A program made the position numbers and the translations under genes. DNA of 64,000 bases from Arthrobacter sp. KBS0702 (GTDB lineage: Bacteria; Actinomycetota; Actinomycetes; Actinomycetales; Micrococcaceae), in the NCBI RefSeq assembly GCF_005937985.2, contig NZ_CP042172.1, positions 1,240,001 to 1,304,000 of the forward strand. The letters run 5' to 3'. Below are positions 1 through 8,005 of this stretch, piece by piece (the first letter of the stretch is position 1; each line of letters begins with the position of its first letter). The notes under the pieces are model-generated. The model did no database searches. It saw nothing but the letters and a program-made list of their open reading frames with translations, and was not told the origin of the DNA.

Positions 1-2155
1 CGCACCCGGCGCCCGTCCCGGAGCCGGCGGAAACCGTCCGACTCCCGGCATGATGCCCAACCGCACCGAACGTCCCGCACCCGCTGGTGCAGGCCGTCCC
101 GGCGGCGGCGGCCGTGGCCCGGGCCGCCCGGGTGGCGCTCCTGGCACCGGTGCTCCCGGCGCCGGCGGCGGCGCTCCGGCCGGCGGTGGCTTCGGCAAGG
201 GTGGCCGCGGTCGCGGTGGCACCCAGGGTGCTTTCGGTAAGGGTGGCGCAGGCCGCGGCAAGCAGCGCAAGTCCAAGCGTGCCAAGCGCCAGGAACTTGA
301 GCAGATGAGTGCCCCGTCGCTGGGTGGCGTGAGCGTACCCCGCGGCGACGGCAACACCGTTGTCCGGCTCCGCCGCGGCTCGTCCATCACGGACTTCGCC
401 GACAAGATCGAGGCGAACCCCGCAGCACTGGTGACCGTCCTCTTCCACCTCGGCGAAATGGCTACCGCCACGCAGTCGCTGGATGAGGAGACCTTTGCCC
501 TGCTGGGCGAGGAGCTTGGCTACAAGCTCCAGGTCGTGTCCCCGGAAGATGAGGAGCGCGAGCTGCTCTCCGGCTTCGACATCGACTTCGACGCCGAGCT
601 GGAAGCCGAAGGCGACGAGGAACTTGAGGCCCGTCCTCCGGTTGTCACCGTCATGGGTCACGTTGACCACGGTAAGACCCGCCTGCTCGATGCCATCCGC
701 AAGTCGGACGTTATGGCCGGCGAGCACGGCGGCATCACGCAGCACATCGGTGCCTACCAGGTCACGCACAACCACGAAGGAACGGATCGCAAGATCACCT
801 TCATCGATACCCCGGGCCACGAGGCGTTCACCGCCATGCGTGCCCGTGGTGCGAAGGTCACCGACATCGCCATCCTCGTGGTGGCGGCGGACGACGGCGT
901 TATGCCGCAGACCATCGAAGCCCTCAACCACGCACAGGCGGCCAACGTGCCGATCGTCGTGGCCGTGAACAAGATCGACAAGGAAGGCGCCAACCCGGAC
1001 AAGGTCCGCGGCCAGCTGACCGAGTACGGGCTGGTTCCGGAAGAGTACGGTGGCGACACCATGTTCGTGGAGGTCTCTGCCCGCCAGAACCTGAACATCG
1101 ACGAGCTGCTCGAGGCTGTCCTGCTCACCGCAGACGCAGCCCTGGACATGCGCGCCAACCCGAACAAGGACGCCCGCGGTATCGCGATTGAAGCCAACCT
1201 GGACAAGGGCCGCGGCGCGGTTGCTACCGTCCTGGTTCAGTCCGGCACCCTGCACGTCGGCGACACGATCGTGGCAGGCACGGCCCATGGCCGCGTCCGC
1301 GCCATGTTCGACGACGACGGCAGCGCCCTGACCGAGGCAGGCCCGTCCCGCCCCGTGCAGGTCCTGGGTCTGTCCAACGTCCCGCGCGCCGGCGATACCT
1401 TCTTCGTGACTGCTGACGAGCGCACCGCCCGCCAGATCGCCGAGAAGCGTGAAGCTGCGGACCGCAACGCCGCCCTGGCCAAGCGCCGCAAGCGCATCAG
1501 CCTGGAAGACTTCGACCAGGCCGTCGCCGATGGCAAGATCGACACCCTCAACCTCATCCTCAAGGGTGACGTGTCCGGTGCCGTTGAAGCCCTCGAAGAC
1601 GCGCTGCTCAAGATCGACGTCGGCGAGGGTGTCCAGCTCCGCGTTATCCACCGCGGCGTCGGTGCCATCACGCAGAACGACGTCAACCTGGCTACGGTCG
1701 ACTCCGCCGTCATCATCGGCTTCAACGTCAAGCCCGCCGAGCGTGTTGCCGAACTGGCAGACCGCGAAGGCGTGGACATGCGCTTCTACTCCGTCATCTA
1801 CGCAGCAATCGATGACATCGAGGCAGCCCTCAAGGGCATGCTCAAGCCGGAGTACGAAGAGGTCCAGCTTGGCACCGCCGAGGTCCGCGAAGTGTTCCGT
1901 TCCTCCAAGTTCGGCAACATTGCAGGCTCGATCGTCCGCTCCGGTGTTATCCGGCGCAACGCCAAGGCCCGCATCAGCCGCGACGGCAAGATCATCGGCG
2001 ACAACCTCACCGTTGAGACGCTCAAGCGCTTCAAGGACGACGCCACCGAGGTCCGCACGGACTTCGAATGTGGTATCGGTCTTGGCTCGTACAACGACAT
2101 CAACGAAGGTGACATCATCGAGACCTTCGAGATGCGCGAGAAGCCGCGCGTCTAG
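1..2155 (+). CDS. infB: Translation initiation factor IF-2, 5' end missing
   Basis: IF-2 is the GTPase that brings initiator fMet-tRNA to the 30S subunit and promotes subunit joining. The reading frame is open from base 2, so the start lies upstream. What remains begins in the Gly/Arg/Pro-rich N-terminal linker typical of actinobacterial IF-2. It then shows an IF-2 N-domain-like segment and the G domain, with GHVDHGKT near 656-679, DTPGHE near 808 and NKID near 967. Domains II to IV run to a C-terminus of usual appearance. In most bacteria infB is followed closely by rbfA. Here an unusually structured gap of about 245 bases intervenes. Identity is certain; only the start is unseen. Confidence 0.98.
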   Translation, partial: APGARPGAGGNRPTPGMMPNRTERPAPAGAGRPGGGGRGPGRPGGAPGTGAPGAGGGAPAGGGFGKGGRGRGGTQGAFGKGGAGRGKQRKSKRAKRQELEQMSAPSLGGVSVPRGDGNTVVRLRRGSSITDFADKIEANPAALVTVLFHLGEMATATQSLDEETFALLGEELGYKLQVVSPEDEERELLSGFDIDFDAELEAEGDEELEARPPVVTVMGHVDHGKTRLLDAIRKSDVMAGEHGGITQHIGAYQVTHNHEGTDRKITFIDTPGHEAFTAMRARGAKVTDIAILVVAADDGVMPQTIEALNHAQAANVPIVVAVNKIDKEGANPDKVRGQLTEYGLVPEEYGGDTMFVEVSARQNLNIDELLEAVLLTADAALDMRANPNKDARGIAIEANLDKGRGAVATVLVQSGTLHVGDTIVAGTAHGRVRAMFDDDGSALTEAGPSRPVQVLGLSNVPRAGDTFFVTADERTARQIAEKREAADRNAALAKRRKRISLEDFDQAVADGKIDTLNLILKGDVSGAVEALEDALLKIDVGEGVQLRVIHRGVGAITQNDVNLATVDSAVIIGFNVKPAERVAELADREGVDMRFYSVIYAAIDDIEAALKGMLKPEYEEVQLGTAEVREVFRSSKFGNIAGSIVRSGVIRRNAKARISRDGKIIGDNLTVETLKRFKDDATEVRTDFECGIGLGSYNDINEGDIIETFEMREKPRV

Positions 2156-2183
2156 TCTGAGCTAGCGTTACACAGGTGCGGGG

Positions 2184-2302
2184 CCGTTGGATTTTTTCCG
2201 GCGGCCCCGCCCCTGCGCTGGGCGGCCAACGTCTGACGACGTCGGCCGCCCAGCTCCGGCAGGCCCGATGCCACTCCCAGGCCGCCGGAAAAAATCCAAC
2301 GG
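2184..2302. repeat. Large nested inverted repeat between infB and rbfA
   Basis: Outer arms of 23 bases at 2184-2206 and 2280-2302 are perfect reverse complements, each containing a run of six T or A. Inside them is a second hairpin, with 10-base arms 2218-2227 and 2244-2253. That one encloses a third, ACGTC/GACGT at 2229-2233 and 2238-2242. An alternative GC stem uses 2178-2185 with 2203-2210. The element could act as a terminator or attenuator, an RNase III processing site, or be a small MITE/REP-type insertion. No coding potential is evident. Confidence 0.9.
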
Positions 2303-2401
2303 GAGTCCGTCGTAGGCTTGACTTAGGCGCGTGGCACCAAACCCCAGGTGTATGTGGACCGCTAGCGCGTCGTCGTACATCCAAATTTTTTAGGAGTGGA
2401 A

Positions 2402-2911
2402 ATGGCTGATCCCGCACGGGCTGCCAAGTTGGCGCAGCGGATTAAGGTTGTCGTCGCCGAAGCCTTGGGCCGGAGGGTGAAGGATCCCCGGTTGGAAGGC
2501 TTGACCGTGACCGATGCGCGTGTGACCAATGACCTGCAGCACGCCACGGTCTACTACACGGTGTTCGGCGATGAGGTGGCGCAGGCCGACGCGGCCAAGG
2601 GCCTGGAGAAAGCGAAGGGTGTGCTGCGCCAGGAAGTCGGCCGCAACATCACCGTCCGGCTGACGCCGACGCTGGAATTCGTCGCCGACCAGATCCCCGT
2701 GGTGGCCTCGAACCTTGAGGAACTGCTCCGCGAAGCCAAGAAGCGCGACGCCGAGGTGGCAGCCCTCGCGGCCAGCGCCAAGCACGCCGGCGACGCCGAT
2801 CCGTACAAGAGCGACATCCCCGAGGACGTCGAACTCGACGAAGACGACTTCGACGAAGAGGATACCGACCTCAGTGTCGACCGCGACGTCGACGAGGACA
2901 GCAACAAGTAG
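2402..2911 (+). CDS. rbfA: 30S ribosome-binding factor A
   Basis: RbfA is a small KH-like protein that binds the 5' helix region of 16S rRNA during late 30S maturation and cold adaptation. The ATG is preceded by AGGAG at 2392-2396. A GTG six bases upstream overlaps that site and is an unlikely start. The 169-aa product opens with MADPARAAKLAQRIK, and its core continues to about residue 115 (PTLEFVADQIP...LLREAKK). A strongly acidic tail rich in Asp and Glu follows, as in related actinobacteria. It is normally co-transcribed with infB. The structured gap upstream and the strong hairpin downstream suggest a more separate unit here. Confidence 0.97.
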   Translation: MADPARAAKLAQRIKVVVAEALGRRVKDPRLEGLTVTDARVTNDLQHATVYYTVFGDEVAQADAAKGLEKAKGVLRQEVGRNITVRLTPTLEFVADQIPVVASNLEELLREAKKRDAEVAALAASAKHAGDADPYKSDIPEDVELDEDDFDEEDTDLSVDRDVDEDSNK

Positions 2912-2926
2912 CACCCAGCACCTGCG

Positions 2927-2962
2927 GCACTGGCCGGGCCCGGAAACGGGCCCGGCCAGTGC
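2927..2962 (+). terminator. Hairpin after rbfA
   Basis: A perfect 16-base stem (2927-2942 with 2947-2962) is capped by a GAAA tetraloop 16 bases after the rbfA stop. The following T run is weak. A stem this GC-rich usually ends transcription in high-GC actinobacteria, so truB is probably not on the rbfA transcript. Confidence 0.8.
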
Positions 2963-3071
2963 TGTCTGCGGGCCGTTCGCGCCCGTGGGGACTTTGGGCC
3001 CTATGCCCAGCCCGGGCCGGGGCGTCCCATGGAGTCATGACTGCGGGCGAACAGAACGGCGGCGAGCGGCC

Positions 3072-3521
3072 GTGACCTCCGCCCTGACCAAGTGTCCGCA
3101 ATGCGGCACGACCAACCGCATCCCCGCGGCGGCGGCCGGGCACCCGCGCTGCGGGAAATGCCGCCGGGATCTTCCCTGGATCGTCGAGGCCGGCGACGCG
3201 GACTTTGCCGGCGTCGCGGAGCAATCCCCGGTTCCCGCCCTGGTCGATTTCTGGGCCGCCTGGTGCGGGCCCTGCCGGATGGTCAGTCCGGTACTGGACA
3301 AACTGGCGCAGGAGCGGGCGGGACGGGTCAAGCTCGTCAAGGTGGACGTGGACAAGTCGCCGGGGCTCTCGCGGCGCTTCGACGTACAGGCCATTCCAAC
3401 CCTCCTCGTTATCACCGACGGCACAGTGGTGGCGCGTCAGGCCGGAGCGCCGCCGGCTGCCGCCCTGCGCAGTTGGCTGGACGACGCGCTGGCAGCCCGG
3501 CGCGAAGGGAGCAAGCCATGA
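3072..3521 (+). CDS. Thioredoxin 2-type protein with N-terminal zinc ribbon
   Basis: This is a thiol-disulfide oxidoreductase of the TrxC (thioredoxin 2) type, about 149 aa. The N-terminus carries two CxxC pairs (KCPQC and RCGKC), a zinc ribbon as in TrxC. The thioredoxin fold follows, with the active site WCGPC near residue 65 and the cis-Pro loop AIPTLLV. The GTG at 3072 was chosen because it places the zinc ribbon at the very N-terminus as in the family. The upstream ATG at 3003 would add an uncharacteristic Pro/Arg stretch. Its stop overlaps the ATG of the next gene (ATGA), so the two are probably translationally coupled. It is presumably cytoplasmic. Confidence 0.88.
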   Translation: MTSALTKCPQCGTTNRIPAAAAGHPRCGKCRRDLPWIVEAGDADFAGVAEQSPVPALVDFWAAWCGPCRMVSPVLDKLAQERAGRVKLVKVDVDKSPGLSRRFDVQAIPTLLVITDGTVVARQAGAPPAAALRSWLDDALAARREGSKP

Positions 3522-3865
3522 CCGAAATCCTGCGCTACGAAGTCGGATCGGGAACGGTGCTGGTCGAGGTCGACGAGGGCAGCTTCGGCGTCGAGCGGCC
3601 CGCCCGCAACGAACTTGGCATCCTCGACGCCGGCCGGCGGCTCGAAGATGCCCTTGCCGCGGTGCGGCCCGCGGCAAGGGCAGCCGCCGAGGTGATGCGG
3701 GAGCTGGCCCCCGAGCACTTGGAGCTGCAATTCGGCGTGAAGCTGGCCGGCGAGGCCGGGGCCATCATCGCGCGCAACTGCGCCGAGGGTCACTTCATCG
3801 TCAAGATGTCCTTCACCGCGCCGCCGGTGCCGCCGTCGACGCCGGAAGACGAAATCCGGCTCTGA
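3518..3865 (+). CDS. Trypsin-co-occurring domain 1 (CU044_2847-like) protein
   Basis: The 115-aa product is a single small domain. It opens with a beta-strand segment (YEVGSGTVLVEVDE). A helix and the signature VMRELAPEHLELQFGVKLAGEAGAIIARNCAEGHFIVKMSF follow, here spread over about residues 60-100. As I recall the family, this is the Trypco1/CU044_2847 domain, found in actinobacteria beside trypsin-like proteases and predicted conflict or signalling modules. Its biochemical role is unknown. The start overlaps the thioredoxin stop by 4 nt, which gives it a redox partner rather than the usual protease. The family call rests on motif memory, not a search. Confidence 0.7.
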   Translation: MTEILRYEVGSGTVLVEVDEGSFGVERPARNELGILDAGRRLEDALAAVRPAARAAAEVMRELAPEHLELQFGVKLAGEAGAIIARNCAEGHFIVKMSFTAPPVPPSTPEDEIRL

Positions 3866-3918
3866 GCCGGCGCCGGAGTCAGGTGCGCGCCGCTGCCGTG
3901 GACCGGCCGATCGCTGGG

Positions 3919-4116
3919 TCAGCGCCGCCGTCGGGCGCCCAGACCCCCGAGCAGCGGGGAGCCCATCCCCAGCAGGAAGCCGAAGTCATACCAGTTGCCG
4001 GCGCGCGCCGTGTTGTAGAAGGGAAACTCGCTCCACGCCCCGAAGACGTGGACAATCAGCACGATCCACGCCGTGAGCCCGTTCCAGATGCCCCACAACA
4101 AGTCCTGCCACCACAT
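3919..4116 (-). CDS. Small membrane protein of unknown function
   Basis: A 65-aa product begins MWWQDLLWGIWNGLTAWIVL and has one clear hydrophobic segment (about residues 8-30). A second, weaker segment (FGFLLGMGSPLLGGLG) precedes a basic end (ARRRR). The ATG was chosen because AGGAGG lies about 7 bases upstream on this strand. The longer frame would lose that site. The Trp-rich N-terminus resembles small conserved actinobacterial proteins, but I cannot name a function. It converges on the Trypco1 gene and lies downstream of the aminotransferase on the same strand, about 65 bases away. Confidence 0.7.
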   Translation of the reverse strand: MWWQDLLWGIWNGLTAWIVLIVHVFGAWSEFPFYNTARAGNWYDFGFLLGMGSPLLGGLGARRRR

Positions 4117-4182
4117 GAGGTTTCCTCCTTGCGCCGCCACCCGCGTCCGCGCCGTGAATCCGCGTACCTGCGTGTGGTCAGG

Positions 4183-5385
4183 CTACTGCCTGGCGCGTTT
4201 GGGCGGTAGGGACCCGGGGGCCGCGTCGCGGGCGGGAAGCCTGCCCAGGCCCTCCACGAGGTCGGCCTGGGCGCCGCACAATGCGATCCGGATCCAGCCC
4301 TCGCCGATGGAGCCGAAGGCGGTCCCGGGGGCGAAGGACACCCCGGCCTCGGCGAGGAAACGCCGGACCCAGGCCCGGACGTCGCCGCCGCTGACGTGCG
4401 AGACGTCTGCCCAGAGGTAGAAGGCCCCCTGCGCGGTGAGAAAGGGGATGCCCCTGGCATCGAGGACGGCCGAAGCTGCGTCCCGGTTGGCGCGGTAGTG
4501 CGCGTGGGCGTGGCTGACGTAGTCCTGCGGACCGGTCAGGGCTGCCAGGGCCGCGTACTGCGAGGGCGAGGCGACACAGGAAACAATCGCCTCCATCACG
4601 TTGTTCATCTGCTGCTCGAGTCCGGGCGGGCAGATCAGCGCCCCGATCCGGAGCCCGGTGAGCCCGTAGGTTTTGGAGAGGGTCAGCGAGGTGAACACCC
4701 GCGCCTCGCCGGGAACGTCGCTGTCGAAGCGCGCCGGGCTCACGTGCGGGACATCGTAGGTGAACGCCTCGTAACATTCGTCCGAGATGATCCACAGGTC
4801 GTGCCGGACGGCGAGTTCCACAAGGCTTCGGGTGAGCTCCTCGCCCAGCACGGCCCCGAGCGGGTTGGACGGCGAGTTGAGGATCAGCACCTTGGTGCGA
4901 GGCGTAATGAGCGCCTCGATGTCTTCGATCCGCGGCTGGAAGGCGTGCTCCGGGTAGAGCGGGTACCTCACCGGGACGGCGTGCAGCAGGCTGGAGGTCA
5001 TCGCAAACGTCGGGTAGCCGGGGTTCGGGATCAGGATCTCGTCGCCGGGGGAGAGCAGCAGGCTCATCGCGAAGTGCAGGCCCTGCTGTGCGCCGTCGAC
5101 GACGTACACCCGGTCTGCGCCGACGTCCGTCGCGTTGTGCTCCCGGAACCGTGCCGCGAAAGCTTCGCGCAGCGCCGGAATCCCGGCATTGGGCGTGTAG
5201 TTGGTCTCATCCCGGTCGAGGCACGCCATGCCTGCCTCCAGGATGTGGCGGGGCAGGGCGAAGCCGGGTTCGCCAATGCTCAGGACGATCGCGCCGGGGG
5301 TGTGCCAGGCGGCCTCGGTGATCTCGCGGATCTGGTTGATGGGGACGTCGCGGACGTGGGCGGCAAGCTCTGGCATGTTTGCCAT
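4183..5385 (-). CDS. Class I/II PLP-dependent aminotransferase
   Basis: The 400-aa product is a fold-type I aminotransferase of the AspC/AlaT-like class. Visible hallmarks are the substrate/PLP loop NYTPNAGIPALREAF (from residue 62), the conserved Asn in NSPSNPLG near 170-177, SDECYE near 201-206, and the Schiff-base lysine K238 in SLTLSKTYGLTGLRIG. C-terminal Arg contacts follow (GEGWIRIALC). Two ATG codons nine bases apart could start it; I took the outer one. The frame extends further upstream, but that part overlaps truB and is low-complexity. Substrate specificity cannot be read from sequence. It is transcribed divergently from truB. Confidence 0.92.
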   Translation of the reverse strand: MANMPELAAHVRDVPINQIREITEAAWHTPGAIVLSIGEPGFALPRHILEAGMACLDRDETNYTPNAGIPALREAFAARFREHNATDVGADRVYVVDGAQQGLHFAMSLLLSPGDEILIPNPGYPTFAMTSSLLHAVPVRYPLYPEHAFQPRIEDIEALITPRTKVLILNSPSNPLGAVLGEELTRSLVELAVRHDLWIISDECYEAFTYDVPHVSPARFDSDVPGEARVFTSLTLSKTYGLTGLRIGALICPPGLEQQMNNVMEAIVSCVASPSQYAALAALTGPQDYVSHAHAHYRANRDAASAVLDARGIPFLTAQGAFYLWADVSHVSGGDVRAWVRRFLAEAGVSFAPGTAFGSIGEGWIRIALCGAQADLVEGLGRLPARDAAPGSLPPKRARQ

Positions 5386-5400
5386 CCTAGTCCGCGGCCC

Positions 5401-5463
5401 GCAGTCGGCAGCCAGCGCGCCGCAGCCGGCAGCCGGCGGCCCGCAGTCGGCAGCCGGCGCGCC
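5401..5463. repeat. Three tandem 21-base repeats upstream of truB
   Basis: Units begin at 5401, 5422 and 5443, with core GCAGTCGGCAGCC. Copies 1 and 3 differ at one position and the middle copy is more divergent. The period of 21 keeps a reading frame (Pro-Gln-Ser-Ala-Ala) continuous with truB. The repeat lies between two divergent genes and probably inside the truB promoter/leader region. Confidence 0.85.
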
Positions 5464-5497
5464 GGGGGCAGGTCCCGGCGCGGATATACTGGGAGGC

Positions 5498-6418
5498 GTG
5501 CTTTCTGGACTGGTGATAGTGGACAAGCCGCAAGGCTGGACCAGCCACGATGTGGTTGGACGGATGCGGCGGATCGCCGGTACCCGAAAGGTTGGCCACG
5601 CCGGAACCCTGGACCCCATGGCGACGGGTGTGCTGGTGCTCGGCATCAACAAGGCGACCCGTCTGCTGACCTACATCGTGGGAACCTCCAAGACCTACAC
5701 CGCCACCATCCGCCTCGGCGAGTCGACCGTCACGGACGACGCCGAGGGCGAAGTTACGGCCACCCGCAGTGCCGCCGCGGTCACCGAGGACAGCGTCCGG
5801 GCCGGTGTGGCCGCCCTGACCGGGGACATCCAGCAGGTGCCAAGCAGCGTCAGTGCGATCAAGGTCAACGGTGAGCGTGCCTACGCCCGCGTCCGCTCCG
5901 GCGAAGACGTCAAGCTCGCTGCGCGGCCGGTGACGATCCACCGCTTCGAGATCCACGAACTCCGCCGCTCGCAGGACGGCGAAGCCCTGGACCTGGACGT
6001 GACCGTCGAGTGCTCATCCGGCACCTACATCCGTGCCCTCGCCCGGGACCTCGGCGACGCCTTGGGCGTCGGAGGCCACCTCACCGCCCTCCGCCGGACC
6101 CAGGTGGGCCCCTACACCCTTGACCAGGCCCGCACCCTGGAGCAACTGGCCGAAGAGCTGGACATCCTGGAAATGGCGCAGGCCGCCCGGGCGCTGATGC
6201 CCAACCGCGAGTTGAGCGAGGAGGAGACCACCGAACTGTCCTTCGGCCGCAGGATCGCGGCCGGCGCCGCCGCCGGCACGCCGGACGCCGCGACCCCAGA
6301 GAAGCCGGCCGCCGCCTTCGCGCCCGACGGCTCGCTCGTGGCGTTGCTGGCCGACGCCGGCAACTATGCCAAACCCGTGCTGGTCTTCGCGCCGGACAAC
6401 GAGAAGCCGGCGGGCTAG
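5498..6418 (+). CDS. truB: tRNA pseudouridine(55) synthase
   Basis: TruB isomerises U55 to pseudouridine in the T-arm of nearly all tRNAs. The 306-aa product starts at GTG after GGGAGG and reads LSGLVIVDKPQGWTSHDVV. The catalytic aspartate is D39 in GHAGTLDPMATGVL, followed by the family motifs TYTATIRLGE and SSGTYIRALARDLG. A C-terminal extension carries the Ala-rich linker and last strand typical of actinobacterial TruB. The frame remains open well upstream, but that part comprises the 21-base tandem repeat and the antisense of the aminotransferase. truB usually lies next to rbfA; here about 2.6 kb separates them. Confidence 0.97.
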   Translation: MLSGLVIVDKPQGWTSHDVVGRMRRIAGTRKVGHAGTLDPMATGVLVLGINKATRLLTYIVGTSKTYTATIRLGESTVTDDAEGEVTATRSAAAVTEDSVRAGVAALTGDIQQVPSSVSAIKVNGERAYARVRSGEDVKLAARPVTIHRFEIHELRRSQDGEALDLDVTVECSSGTYIRALARDLGDALGVGGHLTALRRTQVGPYTLDQARTLEQLAEELDILEMAQAARALMPNRELSEEETTELSFGRRIAAGAAAGTPDAATPEKPAAAFAPDGSLVALLADAGNYAKPVLVFAPDNEKPAG

Positions 6419-6420
6419 CA

Positions 6421-6774
6421 GTGGACGCCTATTTCTACATCATCCTTGCGGTAGGGCTGCTCTCCACCCTCCTGTGCGCCGGGGCCGGCATTCTGAAGAA
6501 GGCCCCCAACGACGCAACCATCCTGTCGGTGGCCGCTGTCGAACTGTCCCTGCTGGTCTACCTGGTCGGCTCGATCGTCCGCGTCGCGTCCGGGGAACAC
6601 ATCGCGGGGGAGCCCTGGGAGTTCTGGGGCTACATGGTCACGGCGCTGATGCTTCCGGTCGGGGCGGTGTACTGGGCCATCCTGGAACGCACGCGCTGGA
6701 GCAATTTCGTGCTGGCCGCCGTCGGCGTCACCGCCCTGGTGATGGCGGCCCGAATGAACCAGATCTGGTACTGA
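6421..6774 (+). CDS. Four-helix membrane protein, unknown function
   Basis: A 117-aa hydrophobic protein (starts DAYFYIILAVGLLSTLLC) with about four predicted transmembrane segments and almost no soluble part. The GTG start lies two bases after the truB stop, so it is probably co-transcribed and coupled. The arrangement with the next membrane protein gene suggests a two-component membrane unit. No catalytic motif is visible. I recognise it only as a conserved-looking hypothetical integral membrane protein of the truB neighbourhood. Confidence 0.8.
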   Translation: MDAYFYIILAVGLLSTLLCAGAGILKKAPNDATILSVAAVELSLLVYLVGSIVRVASGEHIAGEPWEFWGYMVTALMLPVGAVYWAILERTRWSNFVLAAVGVTALVMAARMNQIWY

Positions 6775-6775
6775 C

Positions 6776-7279
6776 ATGGAAGAGGCAAAGAACGACATGA
6801 CGGCTCCACAGCAGGGCACGGGCGACGCCGCCGCGACCGCCGATTCCACCTCGACTCCCACTGCCGTCCCGGAGCCGCGGGACACCCGCAATACCGGTCC
6901 CGGCCGGCTGCTGATATCTGTCTATGCGGTCTTCGCCCTCTCGGCCACCGCCCGGGCGGGATACCAGATCCTCACCAAGTTCTCCGAGGCGCCCCTTGCG
7001 TACCTGTTGTCGGCCTTTGCCGCCGTCGTCTACATTGTGGCAACCGTCTCCCTCGCGAAGGCCGGCCGGACCTGGTTCAAGGTATCCGTGGCCGCCGTGC
7101 TGGTCGAGCTGATCGGTGTTTTGGTGGTCGGTGCGCTCAGCCTCTTCGATGCGGTCAACTTCCCGCACGAGACGGTGTGGTCCCTGTTTGGACGCGGCTA
7201 CGGCTTCATCCCGCTGTTGCTGCCGATCCTCGGCCTCATCTGGCTGTACCGCCGCCGTCCCGCGCCCCGGCGTTCCTGA
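6776..7279 (+). CDS. Membrane protein, unknown function
   Basis: The 167-aa product has a soluble Thr/Pro/Ala-rich N-terminal tail of about 45 residues. Four transmembrane segments follow, and the protein ends in a basic tail (YRRRPAPRRS). An acidic/Gly motif sits between the third and fourth segments (ETVWSLFGRGYGF). It follows the preceding membrane gene almost directly (one base after its stop), so the two are surely in one transcript with truB. An internal ATG at 6797 (MTAPQQG) is an alternative start. No known family could be assigned. Confidence 0.78.
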   Translation: MEEAKNDMTAPQQGTGDAAATADSTSTPTAVPEPRDTRNTGPGRLLISVYAVFALSATARAGYQILTKFSEAPLAYLLSAFAAVVYIVATVSLAKAGRTWFKVSVAAVLVELIGVLVVGALSLFDAVNFPHETVWSLFGRGYGFIPLLLPILGLIWLYRRRPAPRRS

Positions 7280-7344
7280 AAAACCTTCCCGCACGACCCG
7301 TCGGCCCTGGACCGGGCCTCCTTTGGCGTGCCCCGCGGCACCCG

Positions 7345-7387
7345 ATAGTAAGCAAACTTGCCAAATGCATAGTAAGCATGCTTATTG
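7345..7387. promoter_or_regulatory. Paired palindromic sites upstream of the MarR gene
   Basis: A perfect 12-base palindrome, TAAGCATGCTTA (7373-7384), lies 27 bases downstream of a related site (TAAGCAAACTTGCC from 7348) that carries GCAA-N2-TTGC. Both begin ATAGTAAGCA. Spaced palindromes of this size just upstream of a MarR gene are typical autoregulatory operators. A possible -35 TTGCCA (7358-7363) and -10 TATTGT (7383-7388) would overlap them, with a long 19-base spacer. Confidence 0.55.
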
Positions 7388-7453
7388 TAGTGCTTAGGTG
7401 CGGGCGCGGATAGCGGCGCACCCACGTTTGTCCACCGGAGCGAGGGAGGCATC

Positions 7454-7537
7454 ATGAGCATTGTGAACGCCGTTCCCCGAGCAACATGGGAACCGAAGAC
7501 AGCAGGCACGGGCGGCCGGACCGGGTGCCGCCGATGA
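7454..7537 (+). CDS. Short leader ORF coupled to the MarR gene
   Basis: A 27-codon ORF (MSIVNAVPRATWEPKTAGTG...) begins with ATG 3-4 bases after GAGGGAGGC, the best ribosome-binding site in this stretch. Its TGA overlaps the ATG of the regulator (ATGA at 7534-7537). This suggests a leader peptide whose translation delivers ribosomes to the regulator, or the remnant of a longer gene. It is too short for family assignment. Confidence 0.45.
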   Translation: MSIVNAVPRATWEPKTAGTGGRTGCRR

Positions 7538-7965
7538 GCCACAGCCCGGATACCAAGAAGTGGCGGACCGACCAGATGCTGTCTATGGCAGCCAGGGTGG
7601 TCGAGCGGCGCAAGGACCAGGCGCTTGCCGCACTGGGCCTGACGCATGCCGCTGTCATCGCCCTGCAGGGGCTCGCTGCCGGGCCACTTAACCAGGAGCA
7701 GCTGGCGCGCCGGATCGCGGTGCAGAGCCAATCGCTGGGCAAGGTGCTGGCGCGGCTGGAAGAATCGGGCCACGTCACGCGGACCCGGGATCAGCGGGAC
7801 CGGCGGCAGTTTTCCGTGTCCCTGACGTCGTCCGGCCGCGAGGCGTTGGCCAGCGCGCACCAGATCGAGTGCAATGCCCTCCCGGAGGATCTGGAGGGCT
7901 GGACCACCCTGCAGCACGACCTGGCCAGGATTCTTACCGCTTTCGAGGTTCCGGGCCGGTTCTGA
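7534..7965 (+). CDS. MarR-family transcriptional regulator
   Basis: The 143-aa product has the MarR winged helix-turn-helix. The segment LNQEQLARRIAVQSQSLGKVLARLEESGHVTRTRDQRDRRQ, with the DxRD/R wing motif, is diagnostic; it occupies about residues 50-90. I chose ATG 7534 because it overlaps the leader ORF stop; ATG 7486 in the same frame would add 16 residues. MarR proteins repress transporters or oxidoreductases and release DNA on binding phenolic ligands or on oxidation. No obvious target lies downstream; the nearest gene is convergent. Palindromes upstream suggest autoregulation. Confidence 0.85.
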   Translation: MSHSPDTKKWRTDQMLSMAARVVERRKDQALAALGLTHAAVIALQGLAAGPLNQEQLARRIAVQSQSLGKVLARLEESGHVTRTRDQRDRRQFSVSLTSSGREALASAHQIECNALPEDLEGWTTLQHDLARILTAFEVPGRF

Positions 7966-8005
7966 GCGGGCTTGTTCCGTGGGGGAGTGCGGGTGCCGAA
8001 ACCGG

